Shown: one piece after another, positions 1-7,339 of the stretch
Position numbering within the stretch: the first letter of the stretch is position 1
How the letters are laid out: the number at the start of each line of letters is the position of its first letter
Origin: a bacterium
GTDB taxonomy: Bacteria; Armatimonadota; Fimbriimonadia; Fimbriimonadales; GBS-DC
Reading direction: 5' to 3'
Assembly (NCBI GenBank): GCA_029335935.2
Contig: JARJMV020000091.1
Location: 1 to 9,712 of the forward strand
DNA: 9,712 nt
Notes under the pieces: model-generated
Database searches by the model: none
What the model was told of the DNA's origin: nothing
The model's input: only the letters and a program-made list of their open reading frames with translations
Made by a program: the position numbers and the translations under genes

Positions 1-34
1 TTGTTCTTTTTAGTGTATGGTTGTGTGTATCGGT

Positions 35-198
35 GTTAGGAGATTTATCGACAATCATTCTGTTAAATCTGCTTGTACAGTAATTTCAATTCTACTGGGT
101 ATATCCGCTTGGACAGGAATGTCCAAGCTACAGTGTAAAGCTGCTTGGACAGGAATGTCCAAGCTACCGAGTAAATACGCTTGGACTAAAGTCCGAGC
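35..198. repeat. 36-bp tandem repeats, three of them hairpins
   Basis: Units begin at 71, 107, 143 and 179, exactly 36 bp apart. The units at 107 and 143 each hold a perfect inverted repeat, GCTTGGACA and TGTCCAAGC, closing a GGAA loop (107-128 and 143-164); GGAA fits the GNRA tetraloop class. The unit at 179 keeps GCTTGGAC, TAAA, GTCCGAGC (179-198) with one G-T pair. The unit at 71 matches the next one at about 25 of 36 positions but has lost its palindrome, and 35-70 still matches at about half. The linkers share TAC..G.GTAAA. This is a decaying tandem array directly upstream of the sigma-factor gene. It could be leader RNA structure, a set of DNA-binding palindromes, or a genome-wide repeat family; the sequence alone does not decide. 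Confidence 0.85.
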
Positions 199-208
199 CA
201 AGGCGAGC

Positions 209-225
209 GGGAGGGTACACCTATC
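209..225 (+). promoter_or_regulatory. SD and probable non-canonical AUC start of the sigma gene
   Basis: GGGAGGG lies at 209-215, with a perfect GGAGG core at 210-214. It is followed after 8 nt by ATC at 223-225, in frame with the sigma factor. No ATG, GTG or TTG occurs in this frame between the stop TAA (187-189) and GTG 298. Sigma-2 homology already begins around 241, so GTG 298 is too late. An alternative is ATA 253, preceded by GAGG at 244-247. The AUC assignment is inference from SD spacing and homology; a base error in the assembly would look the same. Confidence 0.5.
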
Positions 226-861
226 TACGACTACAGCAGCGACGAGGTACTCATAGAACGCTTCAAAGAGGGCGACGAGTTCGCGTTCGACCTGCTCGTG
301 CGCCGCTACGAGCAGAAGGTCTACCAACTCGCCTACCGCCTAACGAACAACCCCGACGACGCCGCCGATGTCGCCGCCGAAACCTTCTTGCGCATGTATA
401 ACTCGCTGCGACGCTTCCGCGGCGACGCCCAACTCTCCACTTGGCTCTACCGCGTGGTGAGCAATGTGTTTTTCGATTTCCGCAAACGCGAGTCGCGCCA
501 CCAGCACCTCCCGCTGGAACTCTCCACCGAAGACGGCGAAGAACCGATGGAGCTCCCCATCGAAGATGAAAGCGTGGACATCATCGGGCACGCCCTGCAG
601 GAGGAGCAGAAGCGCGTGCTGATGGAAGCCATCCAGCAACTGCCCGAATACCAGCGCGTGATGGTGGTGCTGTTCCACATCGAGGAGCGTCCCTACGAGG
701 AGATTGCGCAAATCTTGGGGCTACCGCTGGGCACGATTAAGTCCCGCCTGAACCGCGCCCGCAACGCGCTGAGGGAGCTGCTGGAGCCTTATCGGGAACT
801 TTTTGAAGTCGATTCGCGTCCAACCATCGGGCAACCCCAGGAGGCGAGCGATGCGCTGTGA
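223..861 (+). CDS. ECF-type RNA polymerase sigma factor (sigma-70 family)
   Basis: An extracytoplasmic-function sigma factor that would direct RNA polymerase to a stress or envelope regulon. Read from ATC 223 it has about 212 residues. Region 2 spans roughly residues 8-90, including DEVLIERFKEGDEFAF, RRYEQKVYQLAYRLTNN, the -10-recognition helix around DAADVAAETFLRMY and the FRGDAQLSTWLYRVVSN segment. An acidic linker follows (EDGEEPMELPIEDE). Region 4 is about residues 138-195, with LPEYQRVMVVL and the helix-turn-helix EIAQILGLPLGTIKSRLNRAR. GTG 298, the only canonical start, falls at residue 26 and would remove part of region 2, so I extend upstream. The gene overlaps the downstream anti-sigma gene by 11 bp, which suggests translational coupling. 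Family assignment is firm; the subgroup and the start codon are not. Confidence 0.9.
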   Translation: MYDYSSDEVLIERFKEGDEFAFDLLVRRYEQKVYQLAYRLTNNPDDAADVAAETFLRMYNSLRRFRGDAQLSTWLYRVVSNVFFDFRKRESRHQHLPLELSTEDGEEPMELPIEDESVDIIGHALQEEQKRVLMEAIQQLPEYQRVMVVLFHIEERPYEEIAQILGLPLGTIKSRLNRARNALRELLEPYRELFEVDSRPTIGQPQEASDAL

Positions 862-1747
862 GCAAGTCAAGTCGTTAATGAACGAATATATCGAGGGTTC
901 TCTGAGCGAAGCGTTGCGCGAGCGGGTGCAGGCGCATCTTGCGGCTTGCGTCGCGTGTCAGCGCGAGCATCAGTTTGTGCGTGCGCTTTGGCGGGGGTTG
1001 AGCGAGATGCCTGAGGCGCCGCCGCCTGCCGACCTGCACGCGCGGATTATGACCCATGTGCGTGCGAACACGCGCCTGCGCGAGGCGTCGCCGCGCTTCG
1101 CGCTGTGGCGCTGGGCAGGCGCGGCGGCGGCAGCGGCAGGGCTGTTCCTGATGGGCTTTTTCGCCGCGCAATCCGACGGCGTGCAGGCGACCTTCGGCCT
1201 CGGTGGCGGGCGCACAGCCGCAGTGGAGACCCCCACGCCTGTACAAGCAGGCGTGTTTATCGAGTATCGCGTGGTGGAGCAGGGCGTGCGCCTGCCCGTG
1301 CTGGAAGCGCGCATGAACCGCACCGCGAACGCCGAACTGCGCTACGCACCCGACGCTCAAAAACCGCCAACGCTGGTCTGGCAGGGCACGCTGCAACCTG
1401 GCAAAACCGTCGAGATACCCCTACAAGCGTTGCTCCAAGCCTCCAACGAACGCGCCCTGACGCTGTGGTGGAGCGTGGACGGTCAGCGGCGGGTGCTGTT
1501 CGTGCCTGCGGGCTATCCCCCCGCGAAACTCGCCTCCGTCCGCCTGCAGGCGAAACTCGGCGACGCCCTACGCCAACTCGCCAGCATCTATCAGACGCCC
1601 ATCGAGTGGCAGCCGCACGGCGAGGAGCCGCTGGTGGTGCTGGATGTGCAGGACGCCACGCTGGAAGACGCCCTGCGCCAACTGCTGCAAGGCTCTGCCT
1701 ACACCCTGCAGCGACACGGCGAAACGCTGCGCGTCGTCCTGAATTAG
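851..1747 (+). CDS. Zinc-finger anti-sigma factor with STN-like C-terminal domain
   Basis: A membrane-bound anti-sigma factor, 298 aa, expected to hold the upstream ECF sigma inactive. ATG 851 is chosen because AGGAGG (839-844) lies 6 nt upstream and the zinc-finger domain starts there. Residues 1-45 form a zf-HC2/ZAS domain with Cys3, His29, Cys33 and Cys36 (HLAACVAC, the H-x3-C-x2-C signature). A hydrophobic Ala-rich segment at about 84-106 is a single membrane helix, followed by a probable extracytoplasmic part. Residues 130-222 resemble a beta-rich sensor of unknown kind. Residues 232-298 (LGDALRQLASIYQTPIEW, DVQDATLEDALRQLL, TLQRHGETLRVVL) have the look of a secretin/TonB short N-terminal (STN) domain, from pattern memory only. 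The zinc-finger assignment is strong; the C-terminal one is inference. Confidence 0.9.
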   Translation: MRCEQVKSLMNEYIEGSLSEALRERVQAHLAACVACQREHQFVRALWRGLSEMPEAPPPADLHARIMTHVRANTRLREASPRFALWRWAGAAAAAAGLFLMGFFAAQSDGVQATFGLGGGRTAAVETPTPVQAGVFIEYRVVEQGVRLPVLEARMNRTANAELRYAPDAQKPPTLVWQGTLQPGKTVEIPLQALLQASNERALTLWWSVDGQRRVLFVPAGYPPAKLASVRLQAKLGDALRQLASIYQTPIEWQPHGEEPLVVLDVQDATLEDALRQLLQGSAYTLQRHGETLRVVLN

Positions 1748-1810
1748 CGCGCGACGACGCCTGCGTGAACTCAAAAAAATCTGCCTGCGCTCTATGGTTT
1801 TTCGAACCCC

Positions 1811-2938
1811 TCACCGCGCAGAGAGTATCTCCATCAAGGGGATTAATTGCTGTTCTAATGCCTCGCGCGTGTCTGTCCGCAGCGTGATGTGTCCCACCTT
1901 TCTGCCTGGACGGGGCGACTTGCCGTAAAGGTGTAGATGGGCGTTCGGGATTTGCAGGATCGGCTCGATGGGCGGGATGGCGCCGATGAGGTTCACCATC
2001 GCGCTGTAGCCGCGCGGGGCGACACTGCCCAGCGGCAAGCCGAGTATCGCGCGCAGGTGGTTCTCGAACTGGCTCGTCTCCGCGCCTTCGATGGTCCAGT
2101 GTCCGCTGTTATGCACGCGCGGGGCGACCTCGTTCGCCAGCAGCTGATTGCCCACTTGGAACATCTCCAGCGCCATCACGCCCACATAGTCCAGCGTCTC
2201 CAGCAGGCGCGTCAGATAGGCGCGCGCTTGTCCCTGCTCGTTGAGCGCGTCGTCGGGGTTCACCACCGAAAGGCGCAGGACGCCCCCGTCGTGATGGTTC
2301 TCGACGATAGGGTAGACGGCAATCTGCCCATCGTGGGCGCGCACGCCAATCGCCGAGACCTCGCGGTCAAACGGCACGAACGCCTCAGCGATGAGCGGGT
2401 GGGGCTGGAACCGCTGCACGAGCGCATGGAACTCTTGAGCGGTGTGCGCGACGCCTTGCCCTTTGCCGTCGTAGCCGAGGCGGCGCGTTTTCACGACGCA
2501 GGGCAGTCCTGTGATATGCAGCGCGGCTTCGGGCGCGGCGGGGTCTATCGGCGCGAAGGTGGGCGTGGGCACGCCCACCGAGCGCAGAAACTGTTTCTCC
2601 TGCAAGCGGTCTTGAAATATCTCCAGCGCGCGAGGCGCAGGGTGGAGGGATACACGCTCGGCGAGGAACTGCGCAGCGGCTAACGGCACATTCTCAAATT
2701 CGTAGGTGAGGCACGCTTTGTTCTCGGCGAAGCGTGCGAGGGCGTCGAGGTCGTCATACGGCGCGCTGATGAGGGGCGCAACTTGCCCCGCGCAAGCGTC
2801 GGGAGTGGGGTCGTAAAGCGCGGTACGGATGCCCAACGGGTAGCCTGCGAGCGCGAGCATCCTCCCCAGCTGACCGCCGCCCAAAACGCCGACTCGCATC
2901 GCAGCGCCCAGCGTCTCAATCGCTTCTGGGGTCCGCAT
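1811..2938 (-). CDS. purK: 5-(carboxyamino)imidazole ribonucleotide synthase (PurK)
   Basis: An ATP-grasp enzyme that converts AIR, ATP and bicarbonate to N5-CAIR in de novo purine synthesis. Visible landmarks in order are [10 protein letters not shown] near the N-terminus, YEFENVP, the ATP-grasp segment [15 protein letters not shown], and the metal/ATP-binding stretch [18 protein letters not shown] then [10 protein letters not shown], ending with HLYGK and RKVGHIT. Length is 375 aa from ATG 2938. An alternative ATG at 2899 gives 362 aa and the usual family beginning [10 protein letters not shown]. Neither has a good SD. The first overlaps purE by 23 bp and the second leaves a 16-bp gap. The gene follows purE on the same strand and converges on the anti-sigma gene. 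No convincing terminator is visible in the 63 bp between them. Confidence 0.95.
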   Translation of the reverse strand: MRTPEAIETLGAAMRVGVLGGGQLGRMLALAGYPLGIRTALYDPTPDACAGQVAPLISAPYDDLDALARFAENKACLTYEFENVPLAAAQFLAERVSLHPAPRALEIFQDRLQEKQFLRSVGVPTPTFAPIDPAAPEAALHITGLPCVVKTRRLGYDGKGQGVAHTAQEFHALVQRFQPHPLIAEAFVPFDREVSAIGVRAHDGQIAVYPIVENHHDGGVLRLSVVNPDDALNEQGQARAYLTRLLETLDYVGVMALEMFQVGNQLLANEVAPRVHNSGHWTIEGAETSQFENHLRAILGLPLGSVAPRGYSAMVNLIGAIPPIEPILQIPNAHLHLYGKSPRPGRKVGHITLRTDTREALEQQLIPLMEILSAR

Positions 2939-3407
2939 GCTCTAACACCGCCTGTGTCTGCTTCGACCGATACGCCTCCAGCGCCTCGCGGAACTGGGGG
3001 TACTTATTTGCCAAGATAGCGGTCGCCAGCAGCGCGGCATTAATTGCGCCCGCCTTGCCAATCGCCACTGTGCCGACAGGGATGCCGGCAGGCATTTGCA
3101 CAATAGACAGGAGCGAGTCCAACCCTTTCAGCGCGTGCGATTCTATCGGCACACCCAGTACGGGCAGGGTGGTCTTGGAAGCGGTCATGCCGGGCAGGTG
3201 TGCTGCGCCGCCTGCGCCCGCGATAATCACCTCCAGCCCGCGCGCCGCTGCGGTGCTGGCGTACTCGAACATCTTGTCGGGCGTGCGGTGCGCCGAGACG
3301 ATTTGCACCTCATACGGCACACCGAGCTGCTCTAGCGTCTCCACCGCGTGGCGCATCGTCTCCCAATCGGAGCGCGACCCCATAATCACGCCTATCAACG
3401 GCTGCAT
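2916..3407 (-). CDS. purE: 5-(carboxyamino)imidazole ribonucleotide mutase (PurE, class I)
   Basis: Converts N5-CAIR, the product of the adjacent purK, to CAIR. It has 163 aa, the normal length for a bacterial PurE. The reading frame stays open to 3560, but homology begins at ATG 3407 ([18 protein letters not shown]). GSRSDW (10-15) and SAHRTPDKM (38-46, with the conserved His40) form the active site, followed by the glycine-rich [14 protein letters not shown] (63-76). A weak AGGG lies about 13 nt upstream of the start. The gene is first in a purEK pair and is divergent from the helix-hairpin-helix gene, with an AT-rich putative promoter region between them. Nothing about it looks unusual. 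Confidence 0.96.
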   Translation of the reverse strand: MQPLIGVIMGSRSDWETMRHAVETLEQLGVPYEVQIVSAHRTPDKMFEYASTAAARGLEVIIAGAGGAAHLPGMTASKTTLPVLGVPIESHALKGLDSLLSIVQMPAGIPVGTVAIGKAGAINAALLATAILANKYPQFREALEAYRSKQTQAVLEHADPRSD

Positions 3408-3441
3408 ACCACAGATTCTACCCTGCACACGGGTGAATCTT

Positions 3442-3469
3442 TTGCTCGGAATTCCGTATAATATATAAG
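3442..3469 (+). promoter_or_regulatory. Putative promoter in the purE/HhH divergent gap
   Basis: On the plus strand TTGCTC (3442-3447) and TATAAG (3464-3469) are separated by 16 bp. A second -10-like TATAAT at 3457-3462 lacks a good -35. A 10-bp perfect palindrome, CGGAATTCCG (3447-3456), sits inside the candidate and could be an operator or chance. I could not find an equally good minus-strand promoter for purE, although the same AT-rich stretch (3457-3468) is the likely place. Confidence 0.4.
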
Positions 3470-3564
3470 GAAGCCTCAAGTGTGGGACTTCGCCGAATCC
3501 CAAGAAGGTTCCTGCGCTCCACCGATTGGCTAACTGAAGCATATTTAGTGTATCTATCACAACT

Positions 3565-3583
3565 TTGGACAGGAGGTATCCAA
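3565..3583 (+). promoter_or_regulatory. SD in the loop of a small hairpin
   Basis: TTGGA (3565-3569) and TCCAA (3579-3583) can pair and leave CAGGAGGTA, including the SD AGGAGGT (3571-3577), in the loop, 9 nt before ATG 3587. The first ten bases, TTGGACAGGA, are identical to those in the sigma-leader hairpins at 109-118 and 145-154. The SD fixes the start of the following gene. A five-pair stem is marginal and may not be functional. Confidence 0.6.
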
Positions 3584-3586
3584 CAG

Positions 3587-4510
3587 ATGGCTACATTTAC
3601 ACCGATGGAGGTTGAGGCGATCCTGAACCGCTTGGCAGGCGAGAAAGCGGATCAGTTCCAGCGCGAGGTGCTGTATCCGCAGATGGCGCGCGCGATGCGC
3701 CTCCAACTACCCCATAGTCAAGCCGTGCGCGAGTCGCTGGCGGACGCCTACTACGCTTTCCGCGTGATGCTGGGCTACTACGCCTTCGCGAAGCGCGGAA
3801 ACGACCGCGCCGAATACTCAGGCTACGCGCTCCAAGCCTTAGACAAGGTGCTACAGGGCGATAAAGCGAATTTTGGCGCGTTCTTGGCGTCGGGCAACGC
3901 CCCCGAGCAGCTCTGGAATGCCTTCGTGGCAGTGTGCCAAGAGCATCAACGCAAAATCAACGAGCAGCTCAATCGCGGGCTGATTGAAGGCTTGGCAGGC
4001 TACGCCGCGCAACTCTACGCCGACGACGAGATTGGCAATATCTGGATGGACATCCAGCAGGCAATCGTGCAATCGGGGCGCGTGGAGCCTATCCACGAGA
4101 AAATCACGGGCATCAAGGGCATCGGTCCAAAGGTCGGCGCGCTGGTGCTGCGCGATATGGTCGCCCTGTACGACCTGGAAAACCAAATCGACGCGGGCGA
4201 TTTCCACTACCTACAGCCTGTCGACACTTGGATCCGACGCATCGGACCGATGCTGAGCGACGAGATTACCGACAAGACCGCCGATTGGGTGATTGCCGGC
4301 AAGCTGTCCAAGCTCTGCCGTCGCAACCGTGTGAGCGGGGTGCGGTTCAATCAGGGCGTGCAATACTTGGCGATTGTGGAGCTGCGCGACTTGGATCGGC
4401 TGAAGAGCCACCTACGCACGCTCGCCGAGAACGCGCCGCGCAGCCAACCGCGCCAAGCCACTTCCAGCAGCGGACGCCCCGCCGCACGCTCGTTCAGCTG
4501 GCGCGGGTAA
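3587..4510 (+). CDS. Helix-hairpin-helix (HhH-GPD-like) DNA glycosylase-related protein
   Basis: A 307-aa protein, mostly helical. The frame is open from 3482, but AGGAGGT at 3571-3577 and protein character support ATG 3587. Residues 172-191 ([20 protein letters not shown]) form a helix-hairpin-helix like that of endonuclease III-family glycosylases, with Lys182 in the position of their catalytic lysine (GxGxK). Residues 211-222 ([12 protein letters not shown]) match the family's VDTHVxRV segment, with Asp213 as the candidate catalytic aspartate. The [4Fe-4S] cysteine loop of EndoIII/MutY is absent; Cys244 is alone there. The N-terminal ~165 residues are a helical domain I do not recognise, and the last ~25 are Ser/Pro/Arg-rich and probably disordered. 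A base-excision role is inference; it could also be a non-catalytic DNA-binding relative. Confidence 0.75.
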   Translation: MATFTPMEVEAILNRLAGEKADQFQREVLYPQMARAMRLQLPHSQAVRESLADAYYAFRVMLGYYAFAKRGNDRAEYSGYALQALDKVLQGDKANFGAFLASGNAPEQLWNAFVAVCQEHQRKINEQLNRGLIEGLAGYAAQLYADDEIGNIWMDIQQAIVQSGRVEPIHEKITGIKGIGPKVGALVLRDMVALYDLENQIDAGDFHYLQPVDTWIRRIGPMLSDEITDKTADWVIAGKLSKLCRRNRVSGVRFNQGVQYLAIVELRDLDRLKSHLRTLAENAPRSQPRQATSSSGRPAARSFSWRG

Positions 4511-4525
4511 ACTATTCACCCAGCT

Positions 4526-4546
4526 GGCGGCGCGCTGCACGCCGCC
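4526..4546 (+). other. GC-rich hairpin between genes
   Basis: GGCGGCG (4526-4532) and CGCCGCC (4540-4546) form a perfect 7-bp stem with a 7-nt loop, 15 nt after the stop of the HhH gene. There is no T tract, so it is not a standard intrinsic terminator. It may protect the 3' end or cause pausing between this gene and the next one, 81 bp downstream. Confidence 0.4.
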
Positions 4547-4591
4547 CGCCCCATCGCGAAATCTTATACCAACAACCGTTCGGAGGACACT

Positions 4592-5092
4592 ATGAAACTC
4601 TTTCGTTTCGAAACCGAGCAGGTCATCCCTGCGTCGCTGGAGGTCGTGTGGGACTTCTTCTCCAGTCCCGTGAACCTGAAGACGATTACGCCGCCCTACA
4701 TGGGGTTCGATATCCTCACCCCCGTGCCCGACAAGATGGAAGCAGGGCTGATTATCGCCTACACGGTGCGTCCGCTGTTCAATCTCCCAATGACCTGGGT
4801 CACCGAGATTACCCATGTGGAGCCGTTGCGCTTTTTCGTGGACGAGCAGCGGTTCGGACCGTATCGGCTCTGGCATCATCGGCATGTATTCACCCCTGTC
4901 GAGGGTGGCGTGCATATGCGAGATATCGTCTACTACGCGCTCAAGCAACCGATTCTTGACGGCATGATTAATCGGCTGCTGGTGCGTCCGCGTATCGAGG
5001 AGATTTTTGAGTATCGGCGGCGCAAGATTGTAGAGCTGTTTGGCGAGCCGCAGGCGACCATCGCCGCCTCCGAGCCGAGCTTCGCACGGTAG
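4592..5092 (+). CDS. SRPBCC (START-like) ligand-binding family protein
   Basis: A single-domain protein of 166 aa in the SRPBCC/polyketide-cyclase-like superfamily: a helix-grip fold with a deep hydrophobic cavity, and no fixed reaction in most members. Visible landmarks are the opening FETEQVIPASLEVVWDFF (6-23), the PVNLKTITPPYMGFDIL stretch (26-42), DEQRFGPYRLWHHRHVF (84-100) and DIVYYAL (111-117), the usual order in this subfamily. There is no signal peptide, so it is cytoplasmic. GGAGGA (4580-4585) lies 6 nt before ATG 4592. It is on the same strand as the HhH gene, 81 bp after it, and may be co-transcribed. Its stop codon directly abuts that of the convergent GH116 gene. The ligand is unknown. 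Confidence 0.88.
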   Translation: MKLFRFETEQVIPASLEVVWDFFSSPVNLKTITPPYMGFDILTPVPDKMEAGLIIAYTVRPLFNLPMTWVTEITHVEPLRFFVDEQRFGPYRLWHHRHVFTPVEGGVHMRDIVYYALKQPILDGMINRLLVRPRIEEIFEYRRRKIVELFGEPQATIAASEPSFAR

Positions 5093-7339
5093 CTACTCGA
5101 CCAGCGACCACGCTGCCATACTGCGAGCATAGTAGCTGCCGCATTCGGGTTCGTTGAACGGGTTGCGTTTCGCGCCGTCGTGTCGCGCCCGCACGGCGCT
5201 CACCACCTGCAACGCTTCCTCGCGCAGGTCGTAGTCCAGCAGCAGGCGCGCCAACATATATTCCAGCCCTGTCCAACACTCTGCCCAGTAGACAGGGGGC
5301 AGTTGGGGACGCTCGCCGCGCGGGAACGATTCGATCACCACGCCCGCCTCGTCGCCTGTGGCGTAGACGCGCAGGTTATTGTAGTGCGCGTGCATGTTCG
5401 GCAAGAAGTTGTAGCGGTAGATTGCGCGCAGGCTCTGCACGATGTGTTCGCGTGGGAGCAGGTCGCCCAGCGCGGCGCGGTTCGCTTTGTATTGCCCTGT
5501 GAGTTGGTCGATAAGGCATCCTGCGCCCATCTGATAGGGCGGCGCGTCGGGAATAGGTTTGAGCGCGTGGGTGGCAGGGTGGGGCGTCTGGGCGGGCATC
5601 TGGATGCGCTGTTCGTAATAGTCACCGTTGAACAGGTTCACATCGAGCCACGCGCTGCCCTGCTGGAAGAGGCGTTGGCATTCGCTGGCGAACTCGGCGT
5701 CGCCTATCGCCTGCGCCATCGCCGCGCATGCACGCAACGCCGCCAGATACCACACGCCCGTCATCGGGTTCGGCCCGAAGAACTCGATATCGTAAGTGTT
5801 GTGCTGCGCGTTCTCCATCACGCCGTCGCGATCAGCGTCCCAGCTGCCCGGCTGCCACGCGAACTCCAGCATGCGTTTGGCGTAGGGGTAGTGGGCGCGC
5901 AGCCATTCCCTGTCGCCGTCGCGCAGGTATTGCTGATAGACGCGCACAATCAGCCCCATCTGCCCATCGGCGGCGGCGAGCGCCCACTGACCTGCGCCGA
6001 GCGGCAGGTCGAGCCGAAACCGTTGCGCGCCGTCGTCCATTAGCCCGAAGCGCAGGTGCGCCTCCAACATCGAGCGGTGCAAATCGGGGAACAGCGCGAG
6101 CGTCGCCTGCTCGTAGTTCCACACATGGGTGCAAGAGCCGTGGCAGCAGCCCGTTGTGGCGCTGCAGCCCTCAAACGCACAGAAGGTTCCATCTTCCAGC
6201 CGAAAGCAGGTGGGGCTACGCAACACGGCGAGGCAGTTGAGGGCAGATTCGGCGAGCGGCGCATCGTGGGTCTCCATGATGCTGCGCACGAAGGCGGCGG
6301 TGCGTGCGTAGAGGTCGGACAGGCGCGGAATGGCATACTCGGCGACGGCGAGCGCGCCGTCAAAGCGTGTGGCGTAATAGTTGCGCACCGTCGCGTCGGC
6401 GTCGGTCGCGCCCTGGAACCAGCCGATTTCGCGCAGGTCGCGATAGGGGAACCACCAGCACAGCAGGAACTGCCGCTCGGCGACGCCTTGCGGCGGCGCG
6501 GTCAACTGCGTGGAGATGGAGCTGCGCCAGCCGTGCGCATCGCTTGGGGGGCAGGGCGCGTCGGGGTCGGCGTCGGCGAGCGCGCCCGTGCGCAACAGCT
6601 CATCTATCAACGCCAGCACATCTGCGCCCCAGCCCCTGCGCGCCTCGAACGCCCAGCGCCGCGCCACGATAGCGTTCGGGTCGTCGCATAGCACCGCCAG
6701 CTCGCCCCAGCGCGGATTGCGCTGCGCCTCCTCTTTGCGCATCAGCAGTCCGCGCCAGCCGTGCAAGTGCGCGTACTCCGTGCGGGTGCCGCGCTGGTCG
6801 CTGCTAACGCCGTCGTCGCCGCTGAAGTTCGTGAGCGCAAACGCCAGCGTCGCCTCCAACGGCGCGTCGGAACGGTTGTGCAGCGCGACGCGCAACAGCC
6901 CCAACGGCAGGCTGGAGTCGTCGGTCGCTTCGGGTATCAGGGGGTTAAACGCCTCGATATACACTTCCAACGGCAGTTCAGGGTCTTGGAGCAGGGCGCG
7001 TCCGAAGGGGTAGGCGGCTTCAAAACCAAGTGGGCGCATGCGCGGGATGCCTGCCAGCGCGCCCGTTGCGCCGTGATCGGCGTCGAGGGTGAGGCGGTGT
7101 AGGCTCTCTAACACACGCAGGCGCGGCGCGTCCCCCGCCAACTGCACACGCAGCAGCAGATGCGCGTACGGCGGACGCCAGCCACGATGGGGACGGCTCA
7201 TCAGCTGCCAGTCGAGCAGCGCGCCGTCGCCCCCCAGCGCGAAACACCCCGCGCCAATCCCACCGACGGGCATCGCAATCGCACGCACATGCTCGGCGTC
7301 ATAACGCGCCAGAACAGGCATTCTCTCCCAGCTCATCAT
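5093..7339 (-). CDS. GH116 family glycoside hydrolase (beta-glucosidase/glucosylceramidase-like)
   Basis: A 748-aa cytoplasmic glycosidase (no signal peptide) related to human GBA2 and bacterial beta-glucosidases of family GH116. The N-terminal beta domain starts with PVGGIGAGCFALGGDGALLDWQ (its first half at 24-36). The (alpha/alpha)6 catalytic domain covers about 345-748: TCFRLEDGTFCAFEG (377-391), CTHVWNYEQ (403-411), NTYDIEFFGPN (514-524), WAECWTGLEYM (685-695) and the FNEPECGSYYARSMAAW motif near the C-terminus. By alignment from memory with the characterised TxGH116 enzyme, Glu390 is the candidate nucleophile, Asp517 the acid/base, and Glu730/Arg739 hold the sugar O6. There are two adjacent ATGs: AGGAG (7343-7347) is 3 nt from ATG 7339 and 6 nt from ATG 7336, so the second may be used. 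The substrate is not predictable. Confidence 0.92.
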   Translation of the reverse strand: MMSWERMPVLARYDAEHVRAIAMPVGGIGAGCFALGGDGALLDWQLMSRPHRGWRPPYAHLLLRVQLAGDAPRLRVLESLHRLTLDADHGATGALAGIPRMRPLGFEAAYPFGRALLQDPELPLEVYIEAFNPLIPEATDDSSLPLGLLRVALHNRSDAPLEATLAFALTNFSGDDGVSSDQRGTRTEYAHLHGWRGLLMRKEEAQRNPRWGELAVLCDDPNAIVARRWAFEARRGWGADVLALIDELLRTGALADADPDAPCPPSDAHGWRSSISTQLTAPPQGVAERQFLLCWWFPYRDLREIGWFQGATDADATVRNYYATRFDGALAVAEYAIPRLSDLYARTAAFVRSIMETHDAPLAESALNCLAVLRSPTCFRLEDGTFCAFEGCSATTGCCHGSCTHVWNYEQATLALFPDLHRSMLEAHLRFGLMDDGAQRFRLDLPLGAGQWALAAADGQMGLIVRVYQQYLRDGDREWLRAHYPYAKRMLEFAWQPGSWDADRDGVMENAQHNTYDIEFFGPNPMTGVWYLAALRACAAMAQAIGDAEFASECQRLFQQGSAWLDVNLFNGDYYEQRIQMPAQTPHPATHALKPIPDAPPYQMGAGCLIDQLTGQYKANRAALGDLLPREHIVQSLRAIYRYNFLPNMHAHYNNLRVYATGDEAGVVIESFPRGERPQLPPVYWAECWTGLEYMLARLLLDYDLREEALQVVSAVRARHDGAKRNPFNEPECGSYYARSMAAWSLVE

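Noticed and set aside
107..198. CRISPR array
   Set aside because: Units are contiguous 36-bp repeats with similar 14-bp linkers, not repeats with unique spacers, and no cas genes are present.
17..256. Plus-strand 79-residue frame upstream of the sigma factor
   Set aside because: Its content is just the translated 36-bp repeats. There is no SD before its ATG and no protein-like features.
55..327. Minus-strand frame with a 12-residue peptide repeat (SLDIPVQA...) over the leader repeats
   Set aside because: Any 36-bp repeat gives a 12-residue repeat in an open frame. Half of this frame is antisense to the sigma gene and there is no SD, so I take it as a by-product.
1748..1810. Terminator between the anti-sigma gene and purK
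   Set aside because: There is an A7/T7 run but no hairpin adjoining it on either strand.
1105..1887. Long Arg/Ala-rich frames overlapping the anti-sigma and GH116 genes
   Set aside because: They are frame shadows in GC-rich DNA; the real genes in the same places have clear family motifs.
1811..3407. purE-purK pair as a special system
   Set aside because: An ordinary, widely conserved purine operon with intact motifs.
3482..3586. N-terminal extension of the HhH protein from ATG 3482
   Set aside because: The strong SD and hairpin lie just before ATG 3587; the extension covers the promoter region and does not look like protein.
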